The notes under the pieces: model-generated
What the model saw: the letters and a program-made list of their open reading frames with translations, nothing else
The model's database searches: none
What the model was told of the DNA's origin: nothing
Source of the DNA: JANNBN01 sp031430595
Lineage (GTDB): Bacteria; Actinomycetota; Acidimicrobiia; Acidimicrobiales; JANYDT01
Assembly (NCBI GenBank): GCA_031430595.1
Contig: JANPBU010000007.1
Location: 171,573-235,572, forward strand
Length of the DNA stretch: 64,000 bases
Reading direction: 5' to 3'
Part shown: positions 25,525 to 35,700 of the stretch, in pieces
How the letters are laid out: the number at the start of each line of letters is the position of its first letter
How positions within the stretch are numbered: the first letter of the stretch is position 1
Made by a program: the position numbers and the translations under genes

Positions 25525-26991
25525 TTAAAGTTTGGCAGTGGTCGGTGGGGTCTGGCTCGCTGGGCGGCGACCGACAATGACTTCAGGCTCGGGTGCCTGC
25601 GGAGCAGCCGTTCGACCAACGTTAGATCCGATGGCCGGTGGCAGCGGCGCAGTCGATGGCGGTTCGAGCAGTATCGAAGGCGGTTCACCGACGAAGTGTT
25701 GAATGACCCTGTTTGATTCAACCGAATCCAGATATTGAATTGGCGCGATACAGGTAACGGAAGTAAAGGCCGCAACGTGGTCGTCGCACCCACCACCGGA
25801 CCTCACCTGCATGACTCCATTCAATCCGAATCCAGGGTCCGCAACACCGTCTGTTGTCATTCGTAACAAGACAGCTTGTTGAAGCGAAACCGCTCCGCCC
25901 GAAATGGTGACCCATGCACCGACCCGATGGACCCCGCCGAGAAGTAACACCCGATCTGTCTGCCCGTCACCGGGGGAAACAACAGGAATCACCGTTCCGT
26001 TAGTTCCAAAACTGAGGTCCGGGAGACCCAAGGGCGACAACCTCGTCACGACAAGGTGATTTCCAACAGTTGGCCCGTCGATGTCATTCGCCAACGAAAC
26101 AACGAGAAGACGGCCACCAGAAATAGCGACTGCCTTCGAAATGGACGGGACCCAAGGCCCATTTTCGCCAGGCAAAATTGGCAGCGTTGGGGTAACTGAC
26201 CCGTTACTGCCAAAGGTGAGGTCGAGCGATCCGTTGGTTAGGAACTTGGTCCACTGGGCGCCGCTATCGATCAGAAATGAACCATCTTCCCAAGTGGCCA
26301 CAATCGAACCTTGACCGGCGATCCCGTCCACGTTTTGCAGGGGCACGCGCAATAAACCCTGCGTCCCGAAGTTTGTATCTATCGCTCCCCAAGCTCGCCA
26401 ACGGTGAAGGTAGGCCACCCCTGAACCGCTTCCTCCCGGCGACACGACGGTAGTTATTCTTCCTAACGGATCAACGAAAATCTCGCTAGGAACGACCGTA
26501 GGCCCACCTTCGATTAGGACTGAAGCCTTTCCAGCAACGCCGAACGAAGTGTCAAGCAAACCATCAAAACCAAGCCGAGTGAGTTCCACAACGAGCTGAC
26601 CGTTGGAATTGGGACGTGTGCCGACCACGACTATCCGACCCGATGCCTGAACCGCAAGGTGTGAAACCGTTGCGCCAGCGAGTGTCACTGCGGCGTTTGC
26701 ACCATAAGGTAGGTCTTGAGTCCCATCAGCAAGGAACCTACGAACTTCTCGCCCGGTAAGCACCGTCGTATTGCCGACAGTATCTCCGACCAACGTCGAT
26801 GAAAGAAACTTTGAGGCATTCCACGACTGGGTCGACGCTCGCCCCCAACTCGACCCAGCGGCGCCACCAGATGAAGGCAGCGTAACGAAAACGGCAAAAA
26901 TCAAGGCAAACCCGACAAATGCACTGGCACCCGTTGACTTCAAGGACGGGTACCTACGGGATGAAGCCATTCTGTATCCCACATCTTTCAT
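25525..26991 (-). CDS. Secreted delta-60 repeat protein
   Basis: A 488-residue protein with an N-terminal signal peptide (hydrophobic stretch at residues 24-46 ending SSGGAAG). The mature part contains at least five copies of a motif of the form L/ID..FG..G: LDTSFGVAGK, IDTNFGTQGL, LDLTFGSNGS, PDLSFGTNGT and ADPGFGLNGV, spaced 50-65 residues apart. This is the delta-60 repeat, a beta-propeller-like extracellular repeat of unknown ligand. The C-terminal 60 residues are rich in P, S and E and may be a flexible wall-spanning or processed tail. The usual family role is structural or adhesive; this is inferred. The next two minus-strand genes also encode surface-type proteins. Confidence 0.85.
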   Translation of the reverse strand: MKDVGYRMASSRRYPSLKSTGASAFVGFALIFAVFVTLPSSGGAAGSSWGRASTQSWNASKFLSSTLVGDTVGNTTVLTGREVRRFLADGTQDLPYGANAAVTLAGATVSHLAVQASGRIVVVGTRPNSNGQLVVELTRLGFDGLLDTSFGVAGKASVLIEGGPTVVPSEIFVDPLGRITTVVSPGGSGSGVAYLHRWRAWGAIDTNFGTQGLLRVPLQNVDGIAGQGSIVATWEDGSFLIDSGAQWTKFLTNGSLDLTFGSNGSVTPTLPILPGENGPWVPSISKAVAISGGRLLVVSLANDIDGPTVGNHLVVTRLSPLGLPDLSFGTNGTVIPVVSPGDGQTDRVLLLGGVHRVGAWVTISGGAVSLQQAVLLRMTTDGVADPGFGLNGVMQVRSGGGCDDHVAAFTSVTCIAPIQYLDSVESNRVIQHFVGEPPSILLEPPSTAPLPPAIGSNVGRTAAPQAPEPEVIVGRRPASQTPPTTAKL

Positions 26992-27018
26992 GTGAACTAG
27001 ATCGGTCTCCGAGCCGAG

Positions 27019-27786
27019 TTACTTGAGAGTGGCGACCACCAACAGGTTTTTACCGACCGGGGCTCGATCCCCGAACAAGCGGTCGACCTGCTTCGAAATC
27101 GCCACCCAAATTCGGTCGAATTTTGCAACGTCACCTGCAGAAATGGTCGACTTTTTCAGGATTTTCGACAGGATGAAATAGACCGGTGTACCGAGCAGGT
27201 CGAAGTACGAGATCTTGTTGATTCTGAAACCGGCAGCTTCGATAATTGCTGCGAGTTGTTTCTTTGTGTATCTCCGATAGTGCCCCGACTTCGCATCAAG
27301 CGGACCGAACAGGGCCGGGATGGCTGGCACGAACAAATGCAAAGTTCCGCCAGGTCGAAGCAGTTGCGAAACCGTTTTCAGTTCTTCGAGGTCGTTCTCG
27401 ATGTGTTCCAACACGTTGACATGAACGACCGCATCAAATCGTGCGCTGCCCTGCGCCAAGTGTTGAGACGACGTTTCGTTCACAATCTTGACGTTGGCGC
27501 CGAACGACCCAGCTATGTGTCTTTGAGACAGCTCGGCAAACGGTTCGTCGCTTGGTTCAAGCGACGTAACCATTGCTCGGCTACATCTGGCCGCAACAAG
27601 TTTTGTCATTGTGCCGATACCTGCACCAATTTCAAGCACCGAATCGAGATTGGCTGGCAGTTCGATCGCATCGAGAATCCATTGGTTGAACGCCTTCGCA
27701 TTCGCCAAATGATGCAATTCGTCAAGCGCACCGTAGGGGGTTTGTGCGTTGCTCCCTTGAAGGGAAGAACTATTTTTGCCGAGCAC
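27019..27786 (-). CDS. Class I SAM-dependent methyltransferase
   Basis: A 255-residue methyltransferase related to those at 11997 and 21018: SVLEIGAGIGTMTKLVA (motif I), VTSLEPSDEPFAEL, AVVHVNVLEHIENDLEEL, LRPGGTLHLFVPAIPALFGPLDAKSGHYRRYTKKQL and the closing VGKNLLVVATLK. It starts at GTG 27786, 5 bp downstream of a small conserved gene, so they probably share a transcript. The similarity to the glycan-locus enzymes suggests a related lipid-linked or sugar substrate, but it lies outside that locus and no direct partner is next to it. Confidence 0.87.
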   Translation of the reverse strand: MLGKNSSSLQGSNAQTPYGALDELHHLANAKAFNQWILDAIELPANLDSVLEIGAGIGTMTKLVAARCSRAMVTSLEPSDEPFAELSQRHIAGSFGANVKIVNETSSQHLAQGSARFDAVVHVNVLEHIENDLEELKTVSQLLRPGGTLHLFVPAIPALFGPLDAKSGHYRRYTKKQLAAIIEAAGFRINKISYFDLLGTPVYFILSKILKKSTISAGDVAKFDRIWVAISKQVDRLFGDRAPVGKNLLVVATLK

Positions 27787-27791
27787 GCCTA

Positions 27792-28004
27792 CTACTTTTT
27801 GCTCGAGACGGTCGCTTTGGCCAGTCGATAGTTGCGATTACGGGCCTCAGGCAACGTGTCGGGTCCGAATGTCGCACCCATGCCGGAAGCAACCAACTCT
27901 TCGATCACATCGGCATCAACCGTCGCATCGTCAAGGTCGTAGACAACCTGGGTGCGCTTATCACCGAGAAATCGGAAGTGTTCGAAACGAGTTGGCCGAG
28001 ACAT
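27792..28004 (-). CDS. Small conserved-looking hypothetical protein
   Basis: A 70-residue protein beginning MSRPTRFEHFRFLGDKRTQ, with VVYDLDDATVDADVIEELV in the middle and a basic C-terminus. The composition (charged, no membrane segment) and amino-acid pattern look like a genuine coding region, and the text resembles small actinobacterial proteins of unknown function. It ends 5 bp before the methyltransferase start, which supports co-transcription. No domain is recognised. Confidence 0.6.
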   Translation of the reverse strand: MSRPTRFEHFRFLGDKRTQVVYDLDDATVDADVIEELVASGMGATFGPDTLPEARNRNYRLAKATVSSKK

Positions 28005-28136
28005 GGTTACAGCCTACCCAAGCCATGCAAGGGTGCCTGCAATGGCCTTATCCGGGGTCTTAACGAATTTCCTGACTTGTCGACATCGCTTGCATCTTTC
28101 CTCGTGATGCAAGCCAGGTTGATGCTCCCGTCTCCG

Positions 28137-28289
28137 TTCGTTCCGTAATGATCGCCGTTCACTTCGTTACTCCCCGATCAGCCCTCGCCATTCGTCCCGT
28201 AATGAAAGGGAAAGCGGGCCCAATCCAATCATTACGGAACGAACCGACAGGCAGGGAAACGACCACACCGCGATTCATTACGGAACGAA
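28137..28289. repeat. Four copies of a 15-bp motif in nested inverted orientation
   Basis: The motif TTCGTTCCGTAATGA occurs at 28137-28151 and, with one change, at 28191-28205. Its reverse complement occurs at 28229-28243 and 28275-28289. The outer and inner pairs can each form a stem, giving a nested cruciform-like structure. The right-hand copies share a longer tail with the core GACAGGC. This accounts for most of the otherwise gene-free stretch 28005-28380. Confidence 0.8.
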
Positions 28290-28380
28290 CAGACAGGCGG
28301 GTTTTTGTAGCTTCGGTACAGGCTTCGGCGGCTTAGTCACCGAGGATCAGAAGCGCCTGTTTCCACCACTCGGCACGTTC

Positions 28381-28940
28381 TTATCCATCAGCGAATACAT
28401 CATCGACGGGAATTTCAGCAATCGCCGGAGACTGCAGATGAAGTGCCCCACCCGGTGTACCAAGTTCAAACAACCAAGCATCAGACGCGTCGGCTCGCCA
28501 CGTGTGATCAATGAGTTGACCCTCGATATCGATCAACAGCAGATGCCTCAGACTGGGCATCGCCATGTAGGCAATTCGCTTTTCACCTCTGTCGACAGCC
28601 GAAGTGGTCGGCGAAAGCACCTCGGCGATGAGGCACGATGCGGACATCGCGTAGGCGTCGCCCGGCTCTTCGCACGACACCATGACATCGGGGTAGTAGT
28701 GCCGACGGCCATTCATCCGAAGCCGCACCCCTTCGATCGTCACTCGACACTTCGAACCACGGGCCATCGCTCGCAGAACCGAGAAAAGATTGCCAGCAAT
28801 GACGTTATGCCGATCGAAGCACCGGTCATCGAGCGAATCAAACCATCGACATACTCATTGCGCTCGTCGGTCGCGAACTCGGCAATGAGATACTCAGCCT
28901 CTGTTGCCAGCGCTCCAGCCCGAACCTCGCTCATGCTCAC
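28381..28940 (-). pseudogene. Second Uma2/DUF820-family gene, frameshifted
   Basis: A second Uma2-family gene broken by a single missing base. The N-terminal frame from 28940 encodes YLIAEFATDERNEYVDGLIRSMTGAS; it then leaves the family consensus and stops at 28740. From about 28815 the neighbouring frame continues the family sequence: DRHNVIAGNLFSVLRAMARGSKCRVTIEGVRLRMN, then YYPDVMVSCEEP, CLIAEVLSPTTSA and LRHLLLIDIEG. Joining the frames gives about 187 residues, the normal length. It is a paralogue of the broken gene at 1394-1956, but the lesion is at a different site, so the two inactivations are independent. The gene may be decayed or the base may be missing from the assembly. Confidence 0.8.
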
Positions 28941-29283
28941 ATCCTACGTTGACTACATCATCGACATGAATGACAGCAACCGGGCCCCGAATGGCGGAAC
29001 CCGGCTGCTGCTTTCTTCATACATCGCTGAGCATCTCTGAGGCTCATTGCACCGGAGGGGACAAATTCCCGGCACCTCTAGAGAAGGGTGGACTGGCGTG
29101 GATTTCGCCAGCGGTCCAGCTGCCGACTAGCGGCCAGCCACCTCCAGCATCCCAAATCGTTTTGCGTAAATTCGGACCACCTCCTTTTCTCTGGTGATTT
29201 GAGCATCGCGCCAAGTCACCAGAAAGAGCAAGTTATTTTCTCAAAAAACCTGCACCTCACCCAGGGCGCTACACCCGGTGGGC
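28941..29283. other. Intergenic stretch without a recognisable gene
   Basis: No supported coding region was found here. The only structure noticed is an inverted repeat, TCTGGTGA at 29190-29197 and TCACCAGA at 29216-29223, with an 18-base loop. It could serve as a weak terminator between the convergent-facing and downstream genes, but no U-tract follows it directly. Confidence 0.5.
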
Positions 29284-29742
29284 TTATAAGGCCGCTTCGT
29301 CGGCAGCCGGGCCGATTGCACCAATACGTTCCAGGTATCCGAGTTCGGCAGTGAGAACCGACCGAATATCGACGCCGGTAAACGATGTTCCTTCATCGAT
29401 CGCACGCTCAACGAGGCGCGACACCCTCTCCTCATCGATCACCACTGGTGAATCGATCAGGTCTTGCTTCGGGCCGAGAACAACCAGCGACTCCGATGAC
29501 AACCCGATTCCACTCAAATCGTCACGAGACCAATCAAGTATTTGGCGTACATCCCAAAACGACAGGGTGCCACTCGCCTGCTCAGAAAGGTTTGCAGCCA
29601 CGAACTCGACCGCCCGTTCAACGTCGTAGACGGGAACCGGCGAAAACGAATCGAGTCGGTGTGCTTCTCTGCCAACCGTCACAGCGGCGATCACAAAACT
29701 CATCAGCACACATATGATACCAACCAATACAGGAATCATCAT
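29284..29742 (-). CDS. Membrane-anchored protein of unknown function downstream of ftsY
   Basis: A 152-residue protein with one hydrophobic segment at residues 3-23 and a hydrophilic remainder, so probably anchored in the membrane with a cytoplasmic or external soluble domain. The text (ILDWSRDDLSG, VVLGPKQDLIDSPVVIDEERVSRLVERAI) suggests a small mixed alpha/beta domain. No family is recognised. Its ATG overlaps the ftsY stop (ATGA), so it is translated with FtsY. A second half-repeat is visible: DVERAVEFVAANL...FWDVRQIL and DEERVSRLVERAI...GVDIRSVL. Confidence 0.75.
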   Translation of the reverse strand: MMIPVLVGIICVLMSFVIAAVTVGREAHRLDSFSPVPVYDVERAVEFVAANLSEQASGTLSFWDVRQILDWSRDDLSGIGLSSESLVVLGPKQDLIDSPVVIDEERVSRLVERAIDEGTSFTGVDIRSVLTAELGYLERIGAIGPAADEAAL

Positions 29743-30944
29743 TCGCCAAACAATGCTTCGACGTATTCGTCGGGGTCGAATTCGATCAGATCTTCAACGG
29801 TCTCGCCAAGGCCAACCAACTTGACGGGAATACCTAGTTTGGTTTGGATCGCGAAGGCGATACCTCCCTTGGCAGTACCGTCGAGTTTAGTGAGCACTAC
29901 CCCAGTGATATCTGCGGCATCACGAAACTGTTCGGCCTGGATCAAACCGTTCTGACCAGTAGTTGCATCAAGCACGAGAAGCGTCTCGGTTACCTTTCCT
30001 GGTTCCCGATCGGCAATTCGACGAATCTTTTTGAGTTCTTCCATCAGGTTCGTTTTCGTCTGCAACCGACCAGCAGTATCGGCGAGCACCAGGTTGACAC
30101 CCTTCGCCTTCGCCCGTTCAATCGCGTCATAAATGACTGACCCTGGGTCGCCACCTTCTTTTCCTCGAACGATGTCGGCACCAGATCGATCTGCCCACAT
30201 ACCAAGTTGTTCGGCTGCGGCCGCTCGGAACGTGTCGCCAGCAGCCATCATCACGGTTCGGCCCGCATCGATTTCTCGTTTCGCAATTTTGCCGATGGTC
30301 GTAGTTTTTCCGACCCCGTTGACGCCTACGAACAACCACACGTTGACCGCGTCGGGTTCAAAACTTAACGACCGATCACCCGACGACAACCGATGTTTGA
30401 GGTCGGCCTTCAACGCGTCGAGCAAAGCTGCCGGAGACGTGATCCCTTCTGCCTTCACCCGCCCACGAAGACCATCGAGAATTTCGGTCGCCGCCTGCGG
30501 ACCCATATCGGCGACGATGAGTGCTTCTTCGAGTTCATCCCAGGTGTTCGCATCGATTGTCGATCGGCCGAGTACGGAACCGAAGTAGCCAGTGAGCGCA
30601 CCCCGTGCCTTGCCGAGGCGGTCACGAAACCGTGGCCGTTCAACAACTGAGGGATCGACAACCGTGGGTTCGAGAACCGTGGATTCCAGAACCGCTGGTT
30701 CAACAACATTGATCTCTGCGACCGGTGGTCGTTCGAGGGTATCGACGCTGCCGGCCTCAGGGCCAACCGGTTCGGCTAACTCTGCGGATTCGGGTCGTGG
30801 GGTGATGACCTTTGGGGGACGAATCGAAGCTGGCGGCTCAATTGGGGGTTTCTGGGTGTTGCGCCCACGAAGCGCCACAAAGCCGGCCCCCCCAATCACG
30901 AAGACGGCGAGCACGGCTAGAACAACGATCAACGTGAGACTCAT
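29739..30944 (-). CDS. ftsY: Signal recognition particle receptor FtsY
   Basis: SRP receptor GTPase that docks ribosome-SRP complexes at the membrane for co-translational insertion. The 401-residue protein has an N-terminal membrane segment (residues 3-25), as in many Actinobacteria. An acidic/proline-rich linker with VVEP/VLEP-type repeats follows (residues 28-105), then the N domain, and the G domain with G1 GVNGVGKTTTIGKIA (about 207-221), AAGDTFRAAAAEQL, G3 DTAGRLQ (289-295), TKLDGTAKGG and the closing GLGETVEDLIEFDPDEYVEAL. The ATG at 30944 places the membrane segment at the very N-terminus. It is followed by the coupled small membrane protein gene and is divergent from the membrane protein gene at 31041. 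Confidence 0.97.
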   Translation of the reverse strand: MSLTLIVVLAVLAVFVIGGAGFVALRGRNTQKPPIEPPASIRPPKVITPRPESAELAEPVGPEAGSVDTLERPPVAEINVVEPAVLESTVLEPTVVDPSVVERPRFRDRLGKARGALTGYFGSVLGRSTIDANTWDELEEALIVADMGPQAATEILDGLRGRVKAEGITSPAALLDALKADLKHRLSSGDRSLSFEPDAVNVWLFVGVNGVGKTTTIGKIAKREIDAGRTVMMAAGDTFRAAAAEQLGMWADRSGADIVRGKEGGDPGSVIYDAIERAKAKGVNLVLADTAGRLQTKTNLMEELKKIRRIADREPGKVTETLLVLDATTGQNGLIQAEQFRDAADITGVVLTKLDGTAKGGIAFAIQTKLGIPVKLVGLGETVEDLIEFDPDEYVEALFGE

Positions 30945-31040
30945 AACTCAATCCAGCCTAGAAGAACCGCTGGAGCTCGGAATGGTGGTTTGGGTCACCG
31001 AGCCAGTCAAGCCCACCTTTACCCGTGCCGAAGAAGAGCT

Positions 31041-32774
31041 ATGACATCCCAAGGCGACCTTTCAGTAAAGCGGAAAGGACCGCCCCTCACCCTTCCACGC
31101 AAGCCTGTTCGCAAGCCTGTCCGCACCCCTCTCCGTTCAGTGTTGCTCTCGTACTCTATTCAAACGGCAGTTCACTGCGTGTTGCTTACTCTTGGCCTCG
31201 TTGATGTCGCTCATCTTGGTGCGCACGCCGACAATTTGTGGCAACTCAACCTGGTTCGCCAACTTCGAGAGAACCCCCGTTTCGCGGTGAATTTTGTTGA
31301 TGCCAACCGGATTTTCCCTGATCTTCTGGTCGCCTCGGGGCTTGAAAGGGCTTGGCATCTGGTTGGTTCAACGCTCTCCGGCTCAACATTTGTGATGTGC
31401 CTGCTGAGCCTCAACGTGATGCTGTTGTTCCTCGTATCGATTGGCATTTCACGAAACTTTGGTCACCCAGCATCGATTGCGGCGTCGCTACTTGTACTCG
31501 TGCTTTTCTCAACTAACGAATTCTTCCTTGAAATTCTTCGACCGGGCTACCACACGACAGGTTCGCTGCTGGCGTTGATCTGGCTTCTTTGGCGGCTCAT
31601 TCCGGCCAAGCACATGTCGCTACTAGATGTTGTATTTCTCGGGTCACTGGCTTTTAGTTCTCGTCTGTTCTTACCAATGTTGCTTGCTCCGTGCTTTTTG
31701 GTCACCCTTGCAAATGCAACTCGGAAAGAGCGTCTTCGCTCCACCTTCCCGTTTGTGGTCGCAGCGTTATACGCTGTGATTTTTTGGGCGCTCCTACCGT
31801 TAATTCCGAATGTGTTCGTAGCAGTTTTTGACTCCACCCTCCATGTTAAAGAACTTGTCTCGCTGCCTATCGACTTCGCCACAAACACTTCGACTCAACC
31901 AGTTCGGTTGTCCGTGCACTTCATGACATTTTATTGGCTAATCACCGCAGTTGCCATCGGGACCACCGTTTTTCGGCTTCGGCAACACAGATTGAGAAAT
32001 CTACAGACGGCTGCTGGTCGACTGCAGGCTGTCTTCCTCATCTCCCTAATTCTTGGCGCAGTTTCGATGAGGCTTGTGGACTACGTCGTTGAGGGAAGAA
32101 TGTATGTGCTTATATTACCTATTGTCTTAGCAACCCTGGTTGTTGGGTGTGAAGCACAATTACTTTTCGCTCAGTCTGCTGATGGTTCACAGAAGCGGGA
32201 ATTCTTAACCCTGCGCCTCGGCTTCGCTTCGGCACTAGCTTGCGCTTTGGCTATTCCGAATTTGGTAACACTTGCGACAGCAAAACCTCGCCTCCGTTAT
32301 CCTGGGGTGGAGGCACTCCTCGCGAAGTCGCAGGTTCTCGACAAGCCGGGTCTCGGCGATTATTGGTCGGCCTACCAACTCTCGGTCGCAGACAAAAGAA
32401 TCACAGTTCGGACCATTAGCACCGATGCATCACCGGTTGGGTGGGTCGACAACCCCTGGGAAATGTTTCGGACGCCAGGATCATCTTCGATAAATTTGGA
32501 CCTGAGATACTCGTGGATTCTTGCGCAAAGACCGTCAGATCCGACCTTGTCGCAATCGGCCGTAACCGCTCAAACTGTTCCCACACTCGCTCAGGTCACA
32601 AAGATCTTTGGTCCGCCCAGTCGCACAGAGGTCGGGTCAGCAGACAGTTTCGGAAGCACCCCGGTGCTCTACGTGTACGACCAAGGAACCGAAATGGCGA
32701 CCTTCAAAAAATATTGGGCCATCCACATGACCCTTCGAAAAATCGATCCTCGCGAGCTTGGTCCGGCTAGTTAG
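31041..32774 (+). CDS. Multi-pass membrane protein of unknown function
   Basis: A 577-residue integral membrane protein with an unusual basic N-terminus containing 12-bp-encoded repeats (RKPVRKPVRTPLR), then ten or more hydrophobic segments to about residue 410 and a soluble C-terminal domain of about 160 residues. The first loop has AHADNLWQLNLVRQLRENP; an acidic residue here would suit a GT-C-like protein, but the family is not recognised. The ATG at 31041 follows an AAGAAGAG Shine-Dalgarno-like stretch and is preferred over an in-frame start at 30990. It lies alone on the plus strand between ftsY and smc and ends 8 bp inside the 3' end of smc. Confidence 0.75.
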   Translation: MTSQGDLSVKRKGPPLTLPRKPVRKPVRTPLRSVLLSYSIQTAVHCVLLTLGLVDVAHLGAHADNLWQLNLVRQLRENPRFAVNFVDANRIFPDLLVASGLERAWHLVGSTLSGSTFVMCLLSLNVMLLFLVSIGISRNFGHPASIAASLLVLVLFSTNEFFLEILRPGYHTTGSLLALIWLLWRLIPAKHMSLLDVVFLGSLAFSSRLFLPMLLAPCFLVTLANATRKERLRSTFPFVVAALYAVIFWALLPLIPNVFVAVFDSTLHVKELVSLPIDFATNTSTQPVRLSVHFMTFYWLITAVAIGTTVFRLRQHRLRNLQTAAGRLQAVFLISLILGAVSMRLVDYVVEGRMYVLILPIVLATLVVGCEAQLLFAQSADGSQKREFLTLRLGFASALACALAIPNLVTLATAKPRLRYPGVEALLAKSQVLDKPGLGDYWSAYQLSVADKRITVRTISTDASPVGWVDNPWEMFRTPGSSSINLDLRYSWILAQRPSDPTLSQSAVTAQTVPTLAQVTKIFGPPSRTEVGSADSFGSTPVLYVYDQGTEMATFKKYWAIHMTLRKIDPRELGPAS

Positions 32775-35700
32775 CGGCGACCACTGGTTCTCTGACCGTT
32801 TTGACCTTCTCGCTGACCACTCGTGACGACCCGCCTGGTTGCAAGGTAACGCCGTACAACGAATCAGCTGCCTCCATGGTTCGCTTTTGATGCGACACAA
32901 TCAACAACTGAGCTTCATTTCGGAACTCGGCGATGAGTTCAAGGAACCTCGAAAGGTTGACGTCGTCAAGCGCAGCCTCGACTTCGTCCATCAGGTAGAA
33001 CGGCGAGGGTCGACTTCGGAACACGGCAAACAAGAACGCCAAAGCCGTCAAAGATCGCTCTCCACCAGAAAGCAATGAGAGCTTACGAACGTTTTTGCCT
33101 GACGGGCGAGCCTCGACTTCGATGCCCGTATCGAGCGGGTTGTCAGGATCGGTGAGTCGCAGTTTTCCTGATCCGCCAGGAAACAGCATTCCGAAGAGTT
33201 TCTCGAAGTTCTCTTCAACGTCGGCATACGCAGCACCGAACACCGTCACGATTTCGATGTCGATCGCAGAGATGACCTTGGCCAGTTCTCGTCGAGCCGT
33301 TTTGACGTCGTCGAGTTGGCTCTCAATGAGGGCATTGCGCTCTTGTAGCTGGGTGAATTCTTCGAGGGCCAATGGGTTGATTGGGCCCATCAGGCGAAGC
33401 TCGCGTTCAAGGTCGGTAACCCTGGTAGTCGGCGAGGTGCCAGCTGGAAGATCGGGGCACTCTGCCGTCAAAATACTTTCGGGTTCAACGTCAAATTCGC
33501 GGCGAATTTGCATGACGATGTTTTCGAGTCGAAGCCTTGTTTCTGCTGCTTCAAGCTCAACGCGCTGAATACGTTCACGGGTTTCCACCAGGTGCTTTTC
33601 GGCCCCACCGCGATCTCGGCGCAACCCATCAAGGCGGCCTGTCGCCGCACGCGCAGCTTCAGACTGTCGTCGACGCTCGTCTCGGAGAATGACCAAGCCA
33701 ACTTCAATCGACTCGGCCCTATCCTGAACCACTGCGTGCAGAGCTTCGGTGCGTTCGGCGAGTAAGTCGAGTTCGATACGTCGAACTTCGGCCGCTTGAC
33801 GCTCAGCAATTGAACGTGACAGTCGTTCCTCAATTTCAACCTGGCGGCGACCGAGTACCCGTGTTCGTTCTTCAAGCCCGGCAGCTTGCACTTCGAGGTC
33901 GCGGCGCAGCGTAGCAATTGCCCTGGCTCGTTCATCGAGACGCTGACTTGCTTCACGTCGAAGCGACTGACGTCGTGCCAGTTCGGCCTCAGCTTCAAGC
34001 AATGCCGGAAGCTGGGCATCGAGCACACCGACTCGATCGTGGGCAAGCCCTAAGCGTACGTGGGTTTCACTCAACTGGATAGTTATCGAGTCGCGTTCAG
34101 TCGCCCGGTCAGCCTGATCAGTGGCCAATCGTTGTGCCTGCGCAATAAGTGACGTCTGACGGCTTGCGGCCTTGTCGCGGTCTCTAATAAGCTGCTGCTC
34201 GTCAGCCCGTGCACCTTCAACTGTTCGACGAGCCGTGACAACCGAGGTACGCGAAGCAGCCAACAGGTCACGACTCTCGGCAGCCAAAATTCGAGCTTCT
34301 GACAGATGGGCCTGGGCATCTTCGAGTGCTGCACCGGTGGCACCAACCGCACCAGAACCGGCCCGCCAACCCTGCGCAGAGAAACGGTCGCCACCTCTAG
34401 TAACAACGACCAAATGAGGAAACGCGACCGCAACATCGAGTGCCGCGACCCAGTCGCCGTCGATAAGGACTGCACCAGCCAACAGGTGATCAAGAAGCGC
34501 CGACGCATCACTGTTCTTTGCTCGGACGTGACCCCGAACCGGTTCACCTGGCAATGACCCCAACGAGGCCGACCCGTCGGTGAGCGAACCAGACAGCGCA
34601 TCAAGCGCGAGTACAGCGCCCGACTCGCGTGCCGACGTAAGTCTTAACAGCGCAGCTTTCGCAACCGTTGCATCTCGCACCACTACCGCGGCGATCGATT
34701 CTCCAAGGGCTGCTTCAACCGCTGCTTCGTACCCTTGGTCTATGTCGACTAAATCGAGAAGCGTACCTACGATACCTTCGACACCCGCAAGGCGTTTCGC
34801 ACCAGCCTTCGCCCTGGCCGAATCGAGGGCAGTGGCCAGCGCATCAACGCGGGCTGCCCAACTTTTTTCTTCACCTTCGTCAGTGCGCAAACGATCTTGA
34901 GCTTCGTTGAGTGTGGCGTCCGAAGCGACAACGGCTAGTTCTGCGTTTTGGCGATAATTGATAGCGAGTGAAATCGGGTCATCAGAAATAGGCCGCCCTT
35001 CAGTTTCACCCAGGGTTGCCCCCACTTCCCGACCGCCAAGTTGGGCTGCGATCTGGTCAGCTTCGATAGACAGCTTTGTGAGCCGATCGTCAAGTGACAC
35101 AAGGCGCTGGGTCAGTTTGGCAATCTCTTGTTCGATGCCGGCGGCTGCTTGGCGTGCGCCGGCTACTTCGGCACGAACCTGAGCCGCAGTTGGGCCTTCC
35201 GTGGTCGGGTCTTCGTCAGCACCCCAATCATCAAGAAAGCGAGCTCGATCGGCAGTCAGCGATTCTTCCTGCTCACCAAGTTCTTCGAATTGTGGCGGAA
35301 GCACCATGGTTTCGCGTTCGACACGGTCAAGCTCACCGATAATACGCGCTGCTTCGGCTTCGAGGGTAGCGACCACGTCTTTATCAAGGAACGAGGTGCG
35401 GTCTCGCTCGATTGAACGACGCCGCTCGCCAAGAAATGCCAACAAGCCGCGAGCCTTTTGGTATAGCGATTCACACCGCGCCAATGCATCGGCGACGTCG
35501 ATATTTTCCCATCCGGGAAGCGATTCCGCCGTAACTACCGAGCCGCCACCAGCCGCGATCAACGCCGACTCGGCACTCATTACCTCGGCGTCTAGAGCGC
35601 CAAGCTTCGAGCGAACGTCGCGCTCGACTTCGGAAAGGTCAGTACGCTGACGATTTTGTTGCTCAGCGCGCATCTGAAGTGATGCAAGCTCACGACCAGC

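Noticed and set aside
33468..34046. Long minus-strand frame of 192 codons inside smc
   Set aside because: It is a shadow frame of the intact smc gene with biased composition and no recognisable motif.
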